A DNA stretch of 64,000 nt from JBGVSA01 sp049840475 (GCA_049840475.1 JASGKX010000001.1:2666001-2730000), one strand, 5' to 3'. Positions 26,183-39,925 are shown, numbered from the stretch's first letter. Notes: generated by a model not told the origin, from the letters alone. A program made the numbers and translations.

Positions 26183-27040
26183 ATGCGCTTCATGATGTTC
26201 GAGCGGGCCGATGGTCGTCGCGGCCTGGCAGTTCACGGGGCAGGGCAGTGGCGAGGTCTTTGCGAGAGTGATGCGGACTACCCCGGCGATCTCGACAACC
26301 TTATCTCGAATGGGGCTGACCTTGCGGGCGTGGCCGAGCGGCTGTCGCTGGGCGTGCTTGTCTACGTCGCGTCAGTGCGCCATTTGCCGCCGCTCGGACA
26401 GCCCGGCAAGATTCTGTGTATCGGCTTGAACTACGTCGATCACAGCAACGAAACCGGCTTCGAACCGCCTGAGTATCCCACCGTCTTTGCACGTTTTGCA
26501 TCGAGCCTCATGGGGCATGGTGTGCCGATGACCCGCCCGCGCCAGTCGCAGCAACTCGACTATGAAGGCGAACTGGTGGCTGTTCTGGGACGCGGCGGCC
26601 GCAATATTCCGGTTGAGCAGGCGCTGGATCACGTCGCGGGTTATTCGATCTTCAACGACGGTTCGGTGCGCGATTACCAGTTCAAGTCGCCGCAATGGAC
26701 CATGGGCAAGAACTTCGACACCAGCGGTGCCTTTGGCCCGTGCTTCGTGTCCGCCGATGAATTGCCGCCGGGCGCGCGCGGACTGCGCCTGCAGACGCGC
26801 TTGAACGGGCGCGTCATGCAGGACGCGACGACCGCCGACATGATCTTCGATGTGCCCACGTTGGTCTCGCTCCTGAGCGAAGTCATGACGCTATCGGCGG
26901 GCGACATCATCGTGACCGGGACACCGGGAGGCGTCGGCATGGCACGCAAGCCGCCCATCTATATGCAACCGGGCGATGTGTGTGAAGTGGAGATCGAATC
27001 GATCGGCGTGCTGCGGACTCCGGTAGTGCAGGGCGAATAA
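26183..27040 (+). CDS. fumarylacetoacetate hydrolase (FAH) family protein
   Basis: A 285-residue FAH-fold protein. The catalytic core (about residues 75-280) contains ILCIGLNYVDHSNETG, the metal-binding glutamates in DYEGELVAVLGRGGRNI, and GDIIVTGTPGGVGMARKPP near the end. The family includes fumarylpyruvate hydrolases, 2-hydroxyhepta-2,4-diene-1,7-dioate isomerases and acylpyruvases, all acting on C-C bonds of oxo-acids. Start chosen at 26183, after AGGGG; the frame is open upstream to 26096 with no domain. The exact substrate is not evident. Confidence 0.85.
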   Translation: MRFMMFERADGRRGLAVHGAGQWRGLCESDADYPGDLDNLISNGADLAGVAERLSLGVLVYVASVRHLPPLGQPGKILCIGLNYVDHSNETGFEPPEYPTVFARFASSLMGHGVPMTRPRQSQQLDYEGELVAVLGRGGRNIPVEQALDHVAGYSIFNDGSVRDYQFKSPQWTMGKNFDTSGAFGPCFVSADELPPGARGLRLQTRLNGRVMQDATTADMIFDVPTLVSLLSEVMTLSAGDIIVTGTPGGVGMARKPPIYMQPGDVCEVEIESIGVLRTPVVQGE

Positions 27041-27092
27041 CGACGGAACTCGATGTGTGCCGGGGCGTCCCACGCTCGAAGGAGGGCGCTCG

Positions 27093-28023
27093 ATGGCTAT
27101 GATCGACAATCTCGTATCTCTGCCCATGAGTCGTGGGCAATTCCTCAAACTGACTGCTGCGGCCGGTGCCTGGGCGGCAACCGGCGCCCGCGCGCAGACG
27201 AGCGCATCAAGCATGCATCGACGGCCGATTCCTGCGAGCGGTGAAATGCTGCCCGTCGTTGGTTGCGGGACTTGGCAGACGTTCGACGACGACCCGAGGC
27301 GCCAGGACGAATTGGCGGAAGTGCTGCGAACCCTGTTCGCATCGGGAGGCTCGCTCATCGATAGCTCGCCCATGTACGGTGCTGCGGAAGCTGTGGCCGG
27401 GCGGCTGTTGACCCGGATCGACGGTCACAGCAAGGCGTTTGTCGCAACCAAGGTCTGGACGCGCGGACGGCAAGCCGGCATCGATCAGATGACCGAGTCC
27501 GAGCGTCTTCTGCAGCATCGGCCCATCGATCTCATGCAGATCCACAACCTTGTTCGACTGGCGCACGCAACTGGCGACCTTGCGTGACTGGAAGGCGAAA
27601 GGACGCATTCGCTACCTGGGGGTGACGCATTACACGCCGAGTGCGTATGCGGAATTGAAGTCCGTCATGCAGGCGGAAGCACTCGACTTCATACAGATCA
27701 ATTACTCGATGGACGACCGGGAAGCCGAGCAGCAGATACTCCCGCTGGCGGCAGAACGCCGTGTCGCCGTCATCATCAATCGCCCATTCGGTGGAGGAGG
27801 GGTGATCCGAAGCCTTCAGGGCAGGCCTTTGCCGGGTTGGGCGGCGGACATCGGATGTACGAGCTGGGCGCAGGTGTTGCTCAAATTCGTGCTCGCTCAC
27901 CCCTCTGTAACGGCCGTCATTCCGGGGACGGGACAGGTCCGGCACATGGCGGACAACGTCCGGGCAGGGTTCGGCGAGTACCCGGACAATGCACTCCGGC
28001 GACGCATGGCGGCCGAGCTATGA
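27093..28023 (+). pseudogene. exported aldo/keto reductase, frameshifted
   Basis: About 309 residues if corrected. The N-terminus has a Tat-like signal with only one arginine (SRGQFLKLTAAAGAWAATGARAQ), followed by an aldo/keto reductase domain (LPVVGCGTWQTF, SLIDSSPMYGAAE, FVATKVWTRG, RIRYLGVTHYTPSAYAEL). One extra T at 27553/27554 turns CTTGTCGAC into CTTGTTCGAC in the conserved LMQIHNLVDW region, so frame 1 stops at 27587 while frame 2 continues to 28023. Both halves are well preserved, so the change is recent or an artefact. AAGGAGGG precedes the ATG at 27093. It follows the FAH gene by 52 bp. Confidence 0.8.
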
Positions 28024-28053
28024 TCCGATTGATTACAAATGTTCAGAAAAGGC

Positions 28054-28082
28054 TTGACGGGTCCATAGGTGGTGTCCATAAT
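28054..28082 (+). promoter_or_regulatory. rRNA operon promoter P1
   Basis: A -35 TTGACG (28054-28059) and -10 CATAAT (28077-28082) are separated by 17 bp. It lies about 440 bp before the 16S gene, just after the frameshifted aldo/keto reductase, and has the GC-rich discriminator expected of stable-RNA promoters (CTCGCC). Confidence 0.6.
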
Positions 28083-28262
28083 CTCGCCTCTCTGCTGCTG
28101 ACGCAACGAAAGACGCGAAAGCAGCAGGTGAAGGCGGTCTTGAGCAGTTCGCAGTAGTGAATGGCTCGACAGTTTCGCAGGCGGTTTTAAAAGTTGTGCA
28201 GGGTGTTTTTGCCGCTTTCTAAATCGCCGGAACGATCGAATAAAAAAGATTGTTCAACAGGC

Positions 28263-28290
28263 TTGACGCAGTAAATAAGGTGTGTAGAAT
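28263..28290 (+). promoter_or_regulatory. rRNA operon promoter P2
   Basis: A -35 TTGACG (28263-28268) and -10 TAGAAT (28285-28290), 16 bp apart, preceded by an AT-rich segment (GAATAAAAAAGATTG) that could act as an UP element and followed by a GC-rich discriminator (GCGCACC). With P1 it forms the usual tandem pair. Confidence 0.75.
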
Positions 28291-28369
28291 GCGCACCTCT
28301 CGCAGACAACGCAACGCAGCAATTCAGCGAAATCTGCGAAATAAATCAGGTGGTTAAGTCTCCTGATTC

Positions 28370-28380
28370 GCTCTTTAAAA
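28370..28380 (+). promoter_or_regulatory. boxA antitermination site, 16S leader
   Basis: GCTCTTTAAAA matches the boxA core (TGCTCTTTAACA) bound by NusB-NusE. It sits in the leader between P2 and the 16S gene. The rest of the leader (28381-28520) contains a GTGGCACTTC...GAAGTGCCAAC inverted repeat that should form part of the 16S processing stem. Confidence 0.7.
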
Positions 28381-28520
28381 AAATAGACAACCGATAGGTG
28401 TGGGTGCTTCGGTGGCTCGCTAAATTAAGTGGCACTTCGGTGTCACGAAAGCGAAGTAATTGAAGTGCCAACACTTTGAATCATAGATTCGTCAGTGAAT
28501 TTAGAGTTTGGCCAAGTATT

Positions 28521-30054
<1,534 letters not shown>

Positions 30055-30205
30055 GAGCAAGCGCAGCTTGCCGCAAGTACCCACAACCTATCGGTTGTTT
30101 GGCAGCAACAAGGGCGAGGAGCCCGGATGGTCGCGCAGCGCGAACGGCAATGAGTTTGTTTGTGCTGGTGATGATTCTGGAGCGGCCCTTACCGTAAAAC
30201 GATAA

Positions 30206-30282
30206 GGGTCAGTAGCTCAGTCGGTTAGAGCACCGTCTTGATAAGGCGGGGGTCGTAGGTTCGATTCCTACCTGACCCACCA
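30206..30282 (+). tRNA. tRNA-Ile (GAT)
   Basis: A 77-nt cloverleaf starting GGGTCAGTAGCTCAG, anticodon GAT in CTTGATAAG, T-loop GGTTCGATTCC and an encoded CCA end. It lies in the 16S-23S spacer, the common place for this tRNA in proteobacteria. Confidence 0.97.
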
Positions 30283-30287
30283 GTATC

Positions 30288-30363
30288 GGGGGATTAGCTC
30301 AGCTGGGAGAGCACCTGCTTTGCAAGCAGGGGGTCGTCGGTTCGATCCCGTCATCCTCCACCA
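30288..30363 (+). tRNA. tRNA-Ala (TGC)
   Basis: A 76-nt cloverleaf starting GGGGGATTAGCTCAG, anticodon TGC in CTTTGCAAG, T-loop GGTTCGATCCC and encoded CCA. Only 5 bp separate it from tRNA-Ile; both are cut from the rRNA precursor. Confidence 0.97.
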
Positions 30364-30462
30364 ATCCTTGGAAATCGAGTGTTACGCAAAGCGTCATTCG
30401 TCAGCGCAGTGAAGTGTCACTGTCTTGACGAATGAATCTTCGCAAGAAGGTTTATCGGTTGT

Positions 30463-30474
30463 TGCTCTTTAACA
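30463..30474 (+). promoter_or_regulatory. boxA antitermination site, 23S leader
   Basis: A perfect TGCTCTTTAACA boxA lies in the spacer about 190 bp before the 23S gene. It is the second antitermination site of the operon, after the one at 28370. Confidence 0.85.
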
Positions 30475-30660
30475 AAGTGGAAGGTAAAGACAATCATGGC
30501 AAGCATGCCAGGGCAAATATGTCCTCGTGTGTTTGACATGGGTTGTGATTGCATCGATTTGTACTGTTTGCGAACCAGCGGCAGTGCAACTCAAACGAGT
30601 GTACTTCGAGCTCTGTAGCGGTGGCTTGATGGAGTAATTCATCAGGACTCAACGTTATAG

Positions 30661-33544
<2,884 letters not shown>

Positions 33545-33690
33545 CTATAACATTGAGTGGTACCAGAAGGTGCCACCCAAAGCAGTGCGCGAATCACTCG
33601 CACCGCAATCACAACCAATACAGTTGATCTGTTCTTTACCTTCCAGTTTGGGTGCGTTGCTCCACATGCAGCAGCGCGCCGACAAGTCAT

Positions 33691-33807
33691 AGTCTGACGA
33701 CCATAGCGCTTCGGTCCCACCCCTTCCCATCCCGAACAGGACCGTGAAACGAAGTCGCGCCGATGATAGTGCGGATTGCCCGTGCGAAAGTAGGTCATCG
33801 TCAGACT
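33691..33807 (+). rRNA. 5S ribosomal RNA
   Basis: About 117 nt from AGTCTGACGACCATAG to GTCATCGTCAGACT; the two ends pair over ten bases. The internal CCCATCCCGAACAGG and GAAAGTAGG are standard 5S elements. It is the last gene of the operon. Confidence 0.95.
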
Positions 33808-33818
33808 ACCTACACCTC

Positions 33819-33858
33819 AAAGCCCCGACAGCAATACGCTGATCGGGGCTTTGTTATT
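33819..33858 (+). terminator. rRNA operon terminator
   Basis: AAAGCCCCGA (33819-33828) pairs with TCGGGGCTTT (33843-33852), followed by GTTATTT. It begins 11 bp after the 5S gene. Confidence 0.9.
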
Positions 33859-34189
33859 TAGACCTCTACCTCACAGATCTCCACTACCTCCCCTGACCGC
33901 TGACCCCCACACTCGACCATCCTCCTGGGCCGCAGGTCGTGCCTGACGGCACTTCTCGTCCCCCCAATTCCCGCCTTGCGCCGCGCTCCGATGCGCGCTC
34001 ATGCACCGTCGCAGCACCCCAAATCACGTTCCAGAGCATTCCCGAACCGGATGTCGGCGCCGCGGGCGGCTGTGAAAAGAAGCCCGGCTGTGTAGCCGGG
34101 CTTAGGATTACTTCGCGGAGGTCTCCGCCAGCTGCTGTCGGCGCGTCGAGTCCCTGTGTGAAAATCCATATGGCATGCGATATTCATTC

Positions 34190-34213
34190 AAATATATGAA
34201 AAACCATATATTT
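34190..34213. promoter_or_regulatory. AT-rich inverted repeat in the putA control region
   Basis: AAATATATG (34190-34198) and CATATATTT (34205-34213) form a perfect 9-bp inverted repeat with a 6-base loop in an otherwise GC-rich region, about 115 bp before putA. It could be a regulator-binding site or part of the promoter. Confidence 0.4.
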
Positions 34214-34253
34214 ATCTTCTCTCTCGGCGATGTTGGTGGTGGGGTTGTACGTG

Positions 34254-34259
34254 GTTGCA
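34254..34259 (+). promoter_or_regulatory. candidate PutA operator (GTTGCA)
   Basis: GTTGCA matches the core operator bound by the ribbon-helix-helix domain of E. coli PutA, and lies 69 bp before the putA start. PutA here has that domain, so autorepression when proline is absent is plausible. A single hexamer is weak evidence. Confidence 0.4.
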
Positions 34260-34327
34260 CCTGTTGATCTGGCTCAATACACTCCGGCGCACGACAAAGG
34301 GTTGTGCCTCCCCTGACAGAGGAAAAC

Positions 34328-37300
34328 ATGGCAACGACAACGCTCGGAGTAAAACTCGACGATGCCACGCGCGATCGCCTCAAAGAGGCCGCTCGCCGCA
34401 TCGACCGCACACCGCATTGGTTCATCAAGCACGCGATCTTCAGCTCCCTCGAACGGCTCGAATCCGGACAGGGGCTGGATGGCCTCGGCGAGTCTGCTGA
34501 GGCCAGCGACGACGTCCCCGGCGAGCCGGACGTAAGGCAGCAGGTCTTTCTGGACTTTGCCGAATCGGTGCTCCCCCAATCCGTATTGCGAGCCGCGATT
34601 ACCGCAGCGTGGAGGCGGCCCGAGCCAGAGGTCATTCCAATGCTTGTTGACCTTGCGCGCAGACCGGCGGCGATGAATGAATCCATCGCCGACATGGCGC
34701 GGCAGCTCGCGACCAATCTTCGTCGGCATAAGGGCTCAGGTTTCCGGGCGGGCGTGGTGCAAGGGCTGCTGCAGGAGTTCTCGTTGTCGTCGCAGGAAGG
34801 CGTCGCCTTGATGTGTCTGGCTGAAGCGCTGTTGCGTATCCCCGACCGCCCCACGCGCGACGCACTCATCCGCGACAAGATCAGCGGCGGCAATTGGCAA
34901 ATGCACATCGGGCAAAGCACGTCGCTGTTCGTCAACGCCACCACCTGGGGGTTGTTGCTCACAGGCAAGCTGGTGGCTACGCACAACGAGGCGGGGCTTA
35001 CGTCTTCGCTCAATCGTATTCTTGGCAAGAGTGGCGAGCCGCTGGTGCGCAAGGGCGTTGACATGGCGATGCGCTTGATGGGGGAGCAATTCGTTACCGG
35101 CGAGACCATCGCCGAGGCCCTGGCAAATGCCGCCGGCCATGAAGCACAAGGTTTTCGCTATTCGTACGACATGCTCGGCGAGGCCGCGCTCACCGACGCG
35201 GACGCGCGCCGTTATCTCGCGGCTTACGAACAGGCGATCCATGCCATCGGCAAGGCCTCTCACTGGCGCGGCATCTACGAAGGGCCCGGGATCTCGGTCA
35301 AACTCTCCGCGTTGCACCCACGCTACTGCCGTGCACAGTACGAGCGCGTCATGGAGGAACTCTATCCCCGCCTGCTGTCGCTCACCCAACTGGCTCGGCA
35401 ATACGACATCGGCCTGAATATCGACGCAGAAGAGGCTGACCGGCTGGAACTGTCACTCGATCTGCTCGATCGTCTTTGCTTTGAACCGTCCTTGGCTGGC
35501 TGGAACGGCATCGGTTTCGTTATCCAGGCTTACCAAAAGCGGTGTCCGTTCGTCATCGACTACCTCATCGATCTGGCGCGCCGCAGTGGTCACCGATTGA
35601 TGGTTCGTCTCGTCAAGGGCGCCTACTGGGACAGCGAAATCAAGCTTGCCCAAGTGCAGGGCGTCGAGGGGTATCCGGTCTATACGCGCAAGGTTTACAC
35701 CGATGTGTCGTACCTCGCCTGCGCACGCAAACTGCTGACGGTGCCCGAGGCAATCTATCCGCAATTCGCCACGCACAACGCGCATACGCTGGCAGCGATC
35801 TATCACATGGCGGGGCAAAACTACTACGCCGGCCAATATGAATTCCAGTGCTTGCATGGCATGGGCGAACCGCTCTACGAGCAAGTGGTGGGCCCTGTCG
35901 CCGAGGGCAAGCTCGGGCGCCCCTGTCGCATCTACGCGCCAGTCGGTACGCACGAGACGTTGTTGCCGTATCTCGTGCGGCGTCTGCTCGAAAACGGCGC
36001 CAATACGTCGTTCGTCAATCGCGTCGCGGATCACGATGTCTCGCTCGATGAACTGATCGCCGACCCTGTTGACGTCGTCGAAGCACTGGCGCGCAAAGAG
36101 GGACGCCTTGGACATCCGCACCCGTCCATTCCCTTGCCGCGTGCGCTCTACGGCGTGCAGCGGCTGAACGCTGCCAGCATCGATCTTGCCAATGAGCAAC
36201 GGCTTGCGTCGCTGTCGGCGGCCTTGCTCAACAGCACTGAAGAAGACTGGCGCGCCGCGCCAATATTGGGGGGCGACATTCCCGAACAGGCCGACTGGAA
36301 GGTGATCACCAACCCGGCCGATCGCCGCGATATCGTCGGGCATGTGCGGGAGGCGACGGCCGACGAAGTTGACCTGGCTATCCAGTGCGCTGTTGACGCG
36401 TGGCCCATGTGGCAGGCCACTCCGCCTGCCGCACGCGCGACCGTACTGCGGCAGGCCGCCGACCGACTGGAAGGCCAGATGCAGCGCCTCATCGGCCTGC
36501 TGGTGCGTGAGTCCGGCAAGACCGTCGCAAACTCGGTAGCCGAAGTGCGCGAGGCCGTCGATTTTTTGCGCTTCTACGCCGCACAGATCGACGACTCCTT
36601 CGCCAATGACAGCCATCGCCCGCTTGGGCCGGTGGTGTGCATCAGCCCGTGGAATTTTCCGCTGGCGATCTTTGTCGGGCAGGTTGCGGCCGCGCTGGCT
36701 GCTGGCAATGCCGTTCTTGCCAAGCCTGCCGAACAGACGCCACTGGTCGCGGCTGAAGCCGTGCGTATTCTGCTCCAGTCGGGCGTGCCGGCCGGCGCGG
36801 TGCAATTGCTGCCTGGCATGGGCGAGGCCGTTGGTGCCAAGCTGGTCGCAGATGACCGCGTGCGCGGCGTGATGTTCACCGGGTTGACCGAGGTGGCCCG
36901 CATCCTTCATAAGAGCGTGGCGGGGCGACTCGATGGACAGGGGCGTAGCGCACCGCTGATTGCTGAAACCGGCGGGCTCAACGCGATGATCGTTGACTCG
37001 TCCGCTCAGGCCGAACAAGTCGTCAATGACGTCATGACGTCGGCGTTCGATAGCGCGGGGCAGCGTTGCTCTGCGTTGCGTCTTCTGTGCGTGCAGGACG
37101 ACGTTGCCGACCACGTGCTGGACATGTTGCGGGGTGCCATGGCCGAGTACCGCCTGGGTTGCCCCGAGCGGCTGGAGGTGGATATCGGCCCGGTCATCGA
37201 CGAGGACGCGCGCGACAACATCGAGCGCCACATCGAGCACATGCGTGAGCAGGGCAGGGCTGTATTCCAGGGGGCGCGTCTCGTAGAAGGCGAGCGTACG

Positions 37301-38293
37301 CACGGTAGTTTTGTCATGCCGACGCTGATCGAACTCGAACACGTCGGCGAACTCACGCGTGAAGTCTTCGGCCCCGTGCTGCACGTCGTGCGTTATCGCC
37401 GCGATGACCTCGACACGCTCGTCGAGCAGATCAATGCTGCGGGTTACGGCCTCACGCTCGGCGTGCACAGTCGCATCGACGAGACCATCGGCCGCATCGT
37501 TGACCATGCGCGTGTGGGCAACATGTACGTCAACCGCAACATGGTCGGCGCGGTAGTGGGCGTTCAACCATTCGGTGGCGAGGGGTTGTCCGGAACCGGG
37601 CCGAAGGCTGGCGGGCCGCTATACCTGTATCGTTTGCTGTCAGCGCGGCCGCGTCTGGCGGCAACGGAGAGCCTGCGTAACGAATCCACCCAGATAGCCG
37701 GGCGTGAGGACATGCGCGGCGCAGCCCTCCAGCAGCGCTTGATGCGTGCCTTGCCGCAATTGCGTGAGTGGGCCGCAGGCGAGGGTATGGCTTCGCTTGT
37801 TGGGGTGTGTGATGAGTTCCAAAGCCGATCGCTTGCCGGCGCCATGCGTCAGCTGCGTGGTCCTACGGGCGAGCGCAATACCTACAGCTTGATGCCGCGC
37901 GGGCGTGTGTTGTGCCTGGCAAGGGATGAAGACGATCTGCTGATCGAACTGGCCGCAGTGCTGGCAGTCGGCGCTCATGCGCTGGTGTTGTCCGATGGCC
38001 CTGGCTCGGCAGTCGCCAAGCGCCTGCCGTCATCGTTGCGGGGGAATGTCACCCTTGTCGCGGATCTCGAATCGGCTGTGCGCGAATCCGCCGTCGCGCT
38101 GTTCCATGGGGATACCGACATCTTGCGCGAGTTGTCGGTGACCCTTGCAGCAATGCCCGGAGCCATCGTGCCGATCCACGGCATGGAGCGTGGCGAGACG
38201 GACGTTCCGTTGGAGTGGCTGTTGGTCGAGCGCAGCCTGAGCGTCAACACTGCGGCGGCTGGCGGCAATGCAACGCTGATGACGATTGGGTGA
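34328..38293 (+). CDS. putA: trifunctional proline utilisation protein PutA
   Basis: A 1321-residue PutA, same size as E. coli (1320). Residues 1-48 are a ribbon-helix-helix DNA-binding domain (TTLGVKLDDATRDRLKEAA). The proline dehydrogenase barrel (FAD) spans about 190-560, with LMVRLVKGAYWDSE and APVGTHETLLPYLVRRLLENG. The P5C dehydrogenase domain spans about 640-1120, with ISPWNFPLAIF and catalytic Cys914 in SAGQRCSALR; a C-terminal domain closes the substrate channel. It oxidises proline to glutamate at the membrane and represses its own gene when not membrane-bound. The ATG at 34328 follows AGAGGAAAA. It ends 5 bp from the convergent ribD stop. Confidence 0.97.
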   Translation: MATTTLGVKLDDATRDRLKEAARRIDRTPHWFIKHAIFSSLERLESGQGLDGLGESAEASDDVPGEPDVRQQVFLDFAESVLPQSVLRAAITAAWRRPEPEVIPMLVDLARRPAAMNESIADMARQLATNLRRHKGSGFRAGVVQGLLQEFSLSSQEGVALMCLAEALLRIPDRPTRDALIRDKISGGNWQMHIGQSTSLFVNATTWGLLLTGKLVATHNEAGLTSSLNRILGKSGEPLVRKGVDMAMRLMGEQFVTGETIAEALANAAGHEAQGFRYSYDMLGEAALTDADARRYLAAYEQAIHAIGKASHWRGIYEGPGISVKLSALHPRYCRAQYERVMEELYPRLLSLTQLARQYDIGLNIDAEEADRLELSLDLLDRLCFEPSLAGWNGIGFVIQAYQKRCPFVIDYLIDLARRSGHRLMVRLVKGAYWDSEIKLAQVQGVEGYPVYTRKVYTDVSYLACARKLLTVPEAIYPQFATHNAHTLAAIYHMAGQNYYAGQYEFQCLHGMGEPLYEQVVGPVAEGKLGRPCRIYAPVGTHETLLPYLVRRLLENGANTSFVNRVADHDVSLDELIADPVDVVEALARKEGRLGHPHPSIPLPRALYGVQRLNAASIDLANEQRLASLSAALLNSTEEDWRAAPILGGDIPEQADWKVITNPADRRDIVGHVREATADEVDLAIQCAVDAWPMWQATPPAARATVLRQAADRLEGQMQRLIGLLVRESGKTVANSVAEVREAVDFLRFYAAQIDDSFANDSHRPLGPVVCISPWNFPLAIFVGQVAAALAAGNAVLAKPAEQTPLVAAEAVRILLQSGVPAGAVQLLPGMGEAVGAKLVADDRVRGVMFTGLTEVARILHKSVAGRLDGQGRSAPLIAETGGLNAMIVDSSAQAEQVVNDVMTSAFDSAGQRCSALRLLCVQDDVADHVLDMLRGAMAEYRLGCPERLEVDIGPVIDEDARDNIERHIEHMREQGRAVFQGARLVEGERTHGSFVMPTLIELEHVGELTREVFGPVLHVVRYRRDDLDTLVEQINAAGYGLTLGVHSRIDETIGRIVDHARVGNMYVNRNMVGAVVGVQPFGGEGLSGTGPKAGGPLYLYRLLSARPRLAATESLRNESTQIAGREDMRGAALQQRLMRALPQLREWAAGEGMASLVGVCDEFQSRSLAGAMRQLRGPTGERNTYSLMPRGRVLCLARDEDDLLIELAAVLAVGAHALVLSDGPGSAVAKRLPSSLRGNVTLVADLESAVRESAVALFHGDTDILRELSVTLAAMPGAIVPIHGMERGETDVPLEWLLVERSLSVNTAAAGGNATLMTIG

Positions 38294-38298
38294 TCGGA

Positions 38299-39381
38299 CT
38301 ACTTGAAGCGCGCGAGGATGCGCAGGTCCTCACCCAGTTGCGTGCACTCGTCGATGACGAGATCGCGCCGCTGGGCGAGGACCGTCATTTCGGGGAGTGC
38401 TAGCAGGCCACGTGCGGCGTCGCCAAAAAAGCTCGGGGCGAGATAGAGCAGCGCGGCGTCGGCCAGACCGTCCGCGACGAGCGCGCCATTGAGCCCGGCA
38501 CCGGCTTCAGTGAGCACTTCGTTGAGCCCGCGCTTGCCCAGCTCCTGCATCAGAGCGGCCAGATCGACACGGCCATCCGAGTCCGGCAGTGCGATCACTT
38601 CCGCGCCGCGCGCTTCAAATGGGGCCCAACGGTCACGGTTTTCTTGCGCCGTGACGATCATGGTTGGTGCGCCACTCAGCACGGCAGCATTGATGGGGGT
38701 CTGCAACTGACGGTTGACGATGATCTTCATCGGTTGCCGTGGCGTCTCGACAGACCTGACGTTGAGCTTCGGGTTATCGGCGAGCACCGTGCCGATGCCG
38801 GTCAGGACTGCACATGAGCGTGCGCGCCAGTGATGTCCGTCTGCGCGCGCAGCTTCGCCTGTAATCCATTGGCTTTGGCCGTTGTTGAGCGCAGTCTTGC
38901 CGTCGAGCGTGGCGGCAAGCTTGAGCCGCAGCCAGGGGCGCCCGCGCGTGACGCGCGAGATGAAGCCCTCGTTCAGGCGTGCGGCACTCTCGTTCATTAC
39001 GCCGACCTCCACCTCGATGCCTGCATCACGCAGGCGCGCCAGTCCTCGACCTGCGACGAGCGGATTCGGGTCCTGCATGGCCGCGACGACGCGGCGCACG
39101 CCAGCGGCGATCAGTGCGTCGGAGCAGGGCGGCGTGCGCCCGAAGTGGGAGCAAGGCTCCAGCGTGACGTAGGCGGTGGCCCCGCGCGCGGCTTCACCCG
39201 CGGCACGCAAAGCGTGGACTTCGGCGTGCGGCTCGCCGGCACGTTCATGCCAGCCTTCGCCGACGATGTGGCCGGCGTCATCAACGATGACGCAGCCGAC
39301 ACGTGGGTTGGGTGTGGTCGTGTAGAGCCCGCGCTCGGCAAGTTGCAGGGCGCGCGCCATGAAGAAAGCATGCGACGACAT
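38299..39381 (-). CDS. ribD: bifunctional riboflavin biosynthesis deaminase/reductase RibD
   Basis: A 360-residue RibD for the second and third steps of riboflavin synthesis. The N-terminal zinc deaminase (about 1-145) has His52-Ala-Glu54 and the PCSHFGRTPPC motif with Cys77 and Cys86. The C-terminal NADPH reductase (about 146-355) has RPWLRLKLAATLDGKTA, and GIGTVLADNP near 190-200. GAAGAGG precedes the ATG at 39381. It lies 67 bp after nrdR on the same strand, the usual order in these bacteria. Confidence 0.96.
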   Translation of the reverse strand: MSSHAFFMARALQLAERGLYTTTPNPRVGCVIVDDAGHIVGEGWHERAGEPHAEVHALRAAGEAARGATAYVTLEPCSHFGRTPPCSDALIAAGVRRVVAAMQDPNPLVAGRGLARLRDAGIEVEVGVMNESAARLNEGFISRVTRGRPWLRLKLAATLDGKTALNNGQSQWITGEAARADGHHWRARSCAVLTGIGTVLADNPKLNVRSVETPRQPMKIIVNRQLQTPINAAVLSGAPTMIVTAQENRDRWAPFEARGAEVIALPDSDGRVDLAALMQELGKRGLNEVLTEAGAGLNGALVADGLADAALLYLAPSFFGDAARGLLALPEMTVLAQRRDLVIDECTQLGEDLRILARFK

Positions 39382-39448
39382 GGAGCCTCTTCAGTGCCGC
39401 GGGCATGCGGCACGGCATCAGGTTTGAGACGATAGCCGCAAGGCGCGA

Positions 39449-39925
39449 CTACGAAATGCGTTGTTTGGCGCGCGCTTTGGTCGAGACCTCGCGGATCACT
39501 TCCGAGAACTCCTCGGCGTCCTCAAAGTTGCGATACACCGACGCAAAGCGGATGTAGGCGATCTTGTCGAGCCGTTTGAGCTCGCGCATGACCTGCTCGC
39601 CCACTTTCTCTGACGGGATTTCGCGTTCGCCCATGGACAGCAGGCGACTTTCGATCCGCTCGATGGCGGCTTCGACGCTCTCTGCCGTGACGGGGCGCTT
39701 GCGCAGTGCCAGCTTCATGCTGGCGAAGAGCTTTTCACGGTCGTACTCGGCGCGGCTGCCGTTGCGCTTGACGATCTGCGGCATGCGCAGCTCGATGCGC
39801 TCGTACGTCGTAAAGCGCTTGTCGCATTCACCACAGCGCCGGCGACGGCGAATGATGTCGCCTTCGTCGTTCTCGCGGGTGTCAGTGACTTGAGTCGAAG
39901 GGGTGCCGCAGAACGGGCATTTCAT
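39449..39925 (-). CDS. nrdR: transcriptional repressor NrdR
   Basis: A 158-residue NrdR. The zinc ribbon uses Cys3, Cys6, Cys31 and Cys34 (MKCPFCG and RRCGEC), and the ATP-cone follows at about 46-136 (MPQIVKRNGSRAEYDREKLFASM). It represses ribonucleotide reductase genes according to ATP/dATP levels. It is the first gene of an nrdR-ribD unit, just after the terminator of the glyA unit. Confidence 0.97.
   Translation of the reverse strand: MKCPFCGTPSTQVTDTRENDEGDIIRRRRRCGECDKRFTTYERIELRMPQIVKRNGSRAEYDREKLFASMKLALRKRPVTAESVEAAIERIESRLLSMGEREIPSEKVGEQVMRELKRLDKIAYIRFASVYRNFEDAEEFSEVIREVSTKARAKQRIS

Larger units (their letters stand above)
33859..34327. other. rrn-putA intergenic region with possible short minus-strand ORF
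   Basis: These 469 bp have no clear gene. A perfect hairpin (AAGCCCGGCT 34080-34089, loop GTGT, AGCCGGGCTT 34094-34103) is followed by T-rich sequence only on the minus strand (TCTTTTC), so it looks like a minus-strand terminator. Just upstream on that strand a short frame ends at 34108 (22 codons from the ATG at 34176, or a few more from a TTG), basic and without known domain. It may be a real small gene or a shadow of decayed sequence. Confidence 0.35.

Noticed and set aside
34108..35109. 333-codon minus-strand frame over the start of putA
   Set aside because: It is the shadow of the strongly conserved putA frame in GC-rich DNA; only its last 22 codons lie outside putA and are mentioned as a weak possibility.
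35453..37567. 704-codon minus-strand frame inside putA
   Set aside because: No domain or signal; composition (His/Arg-rich) is that expected from the opposite strand of a GC-rich gene.
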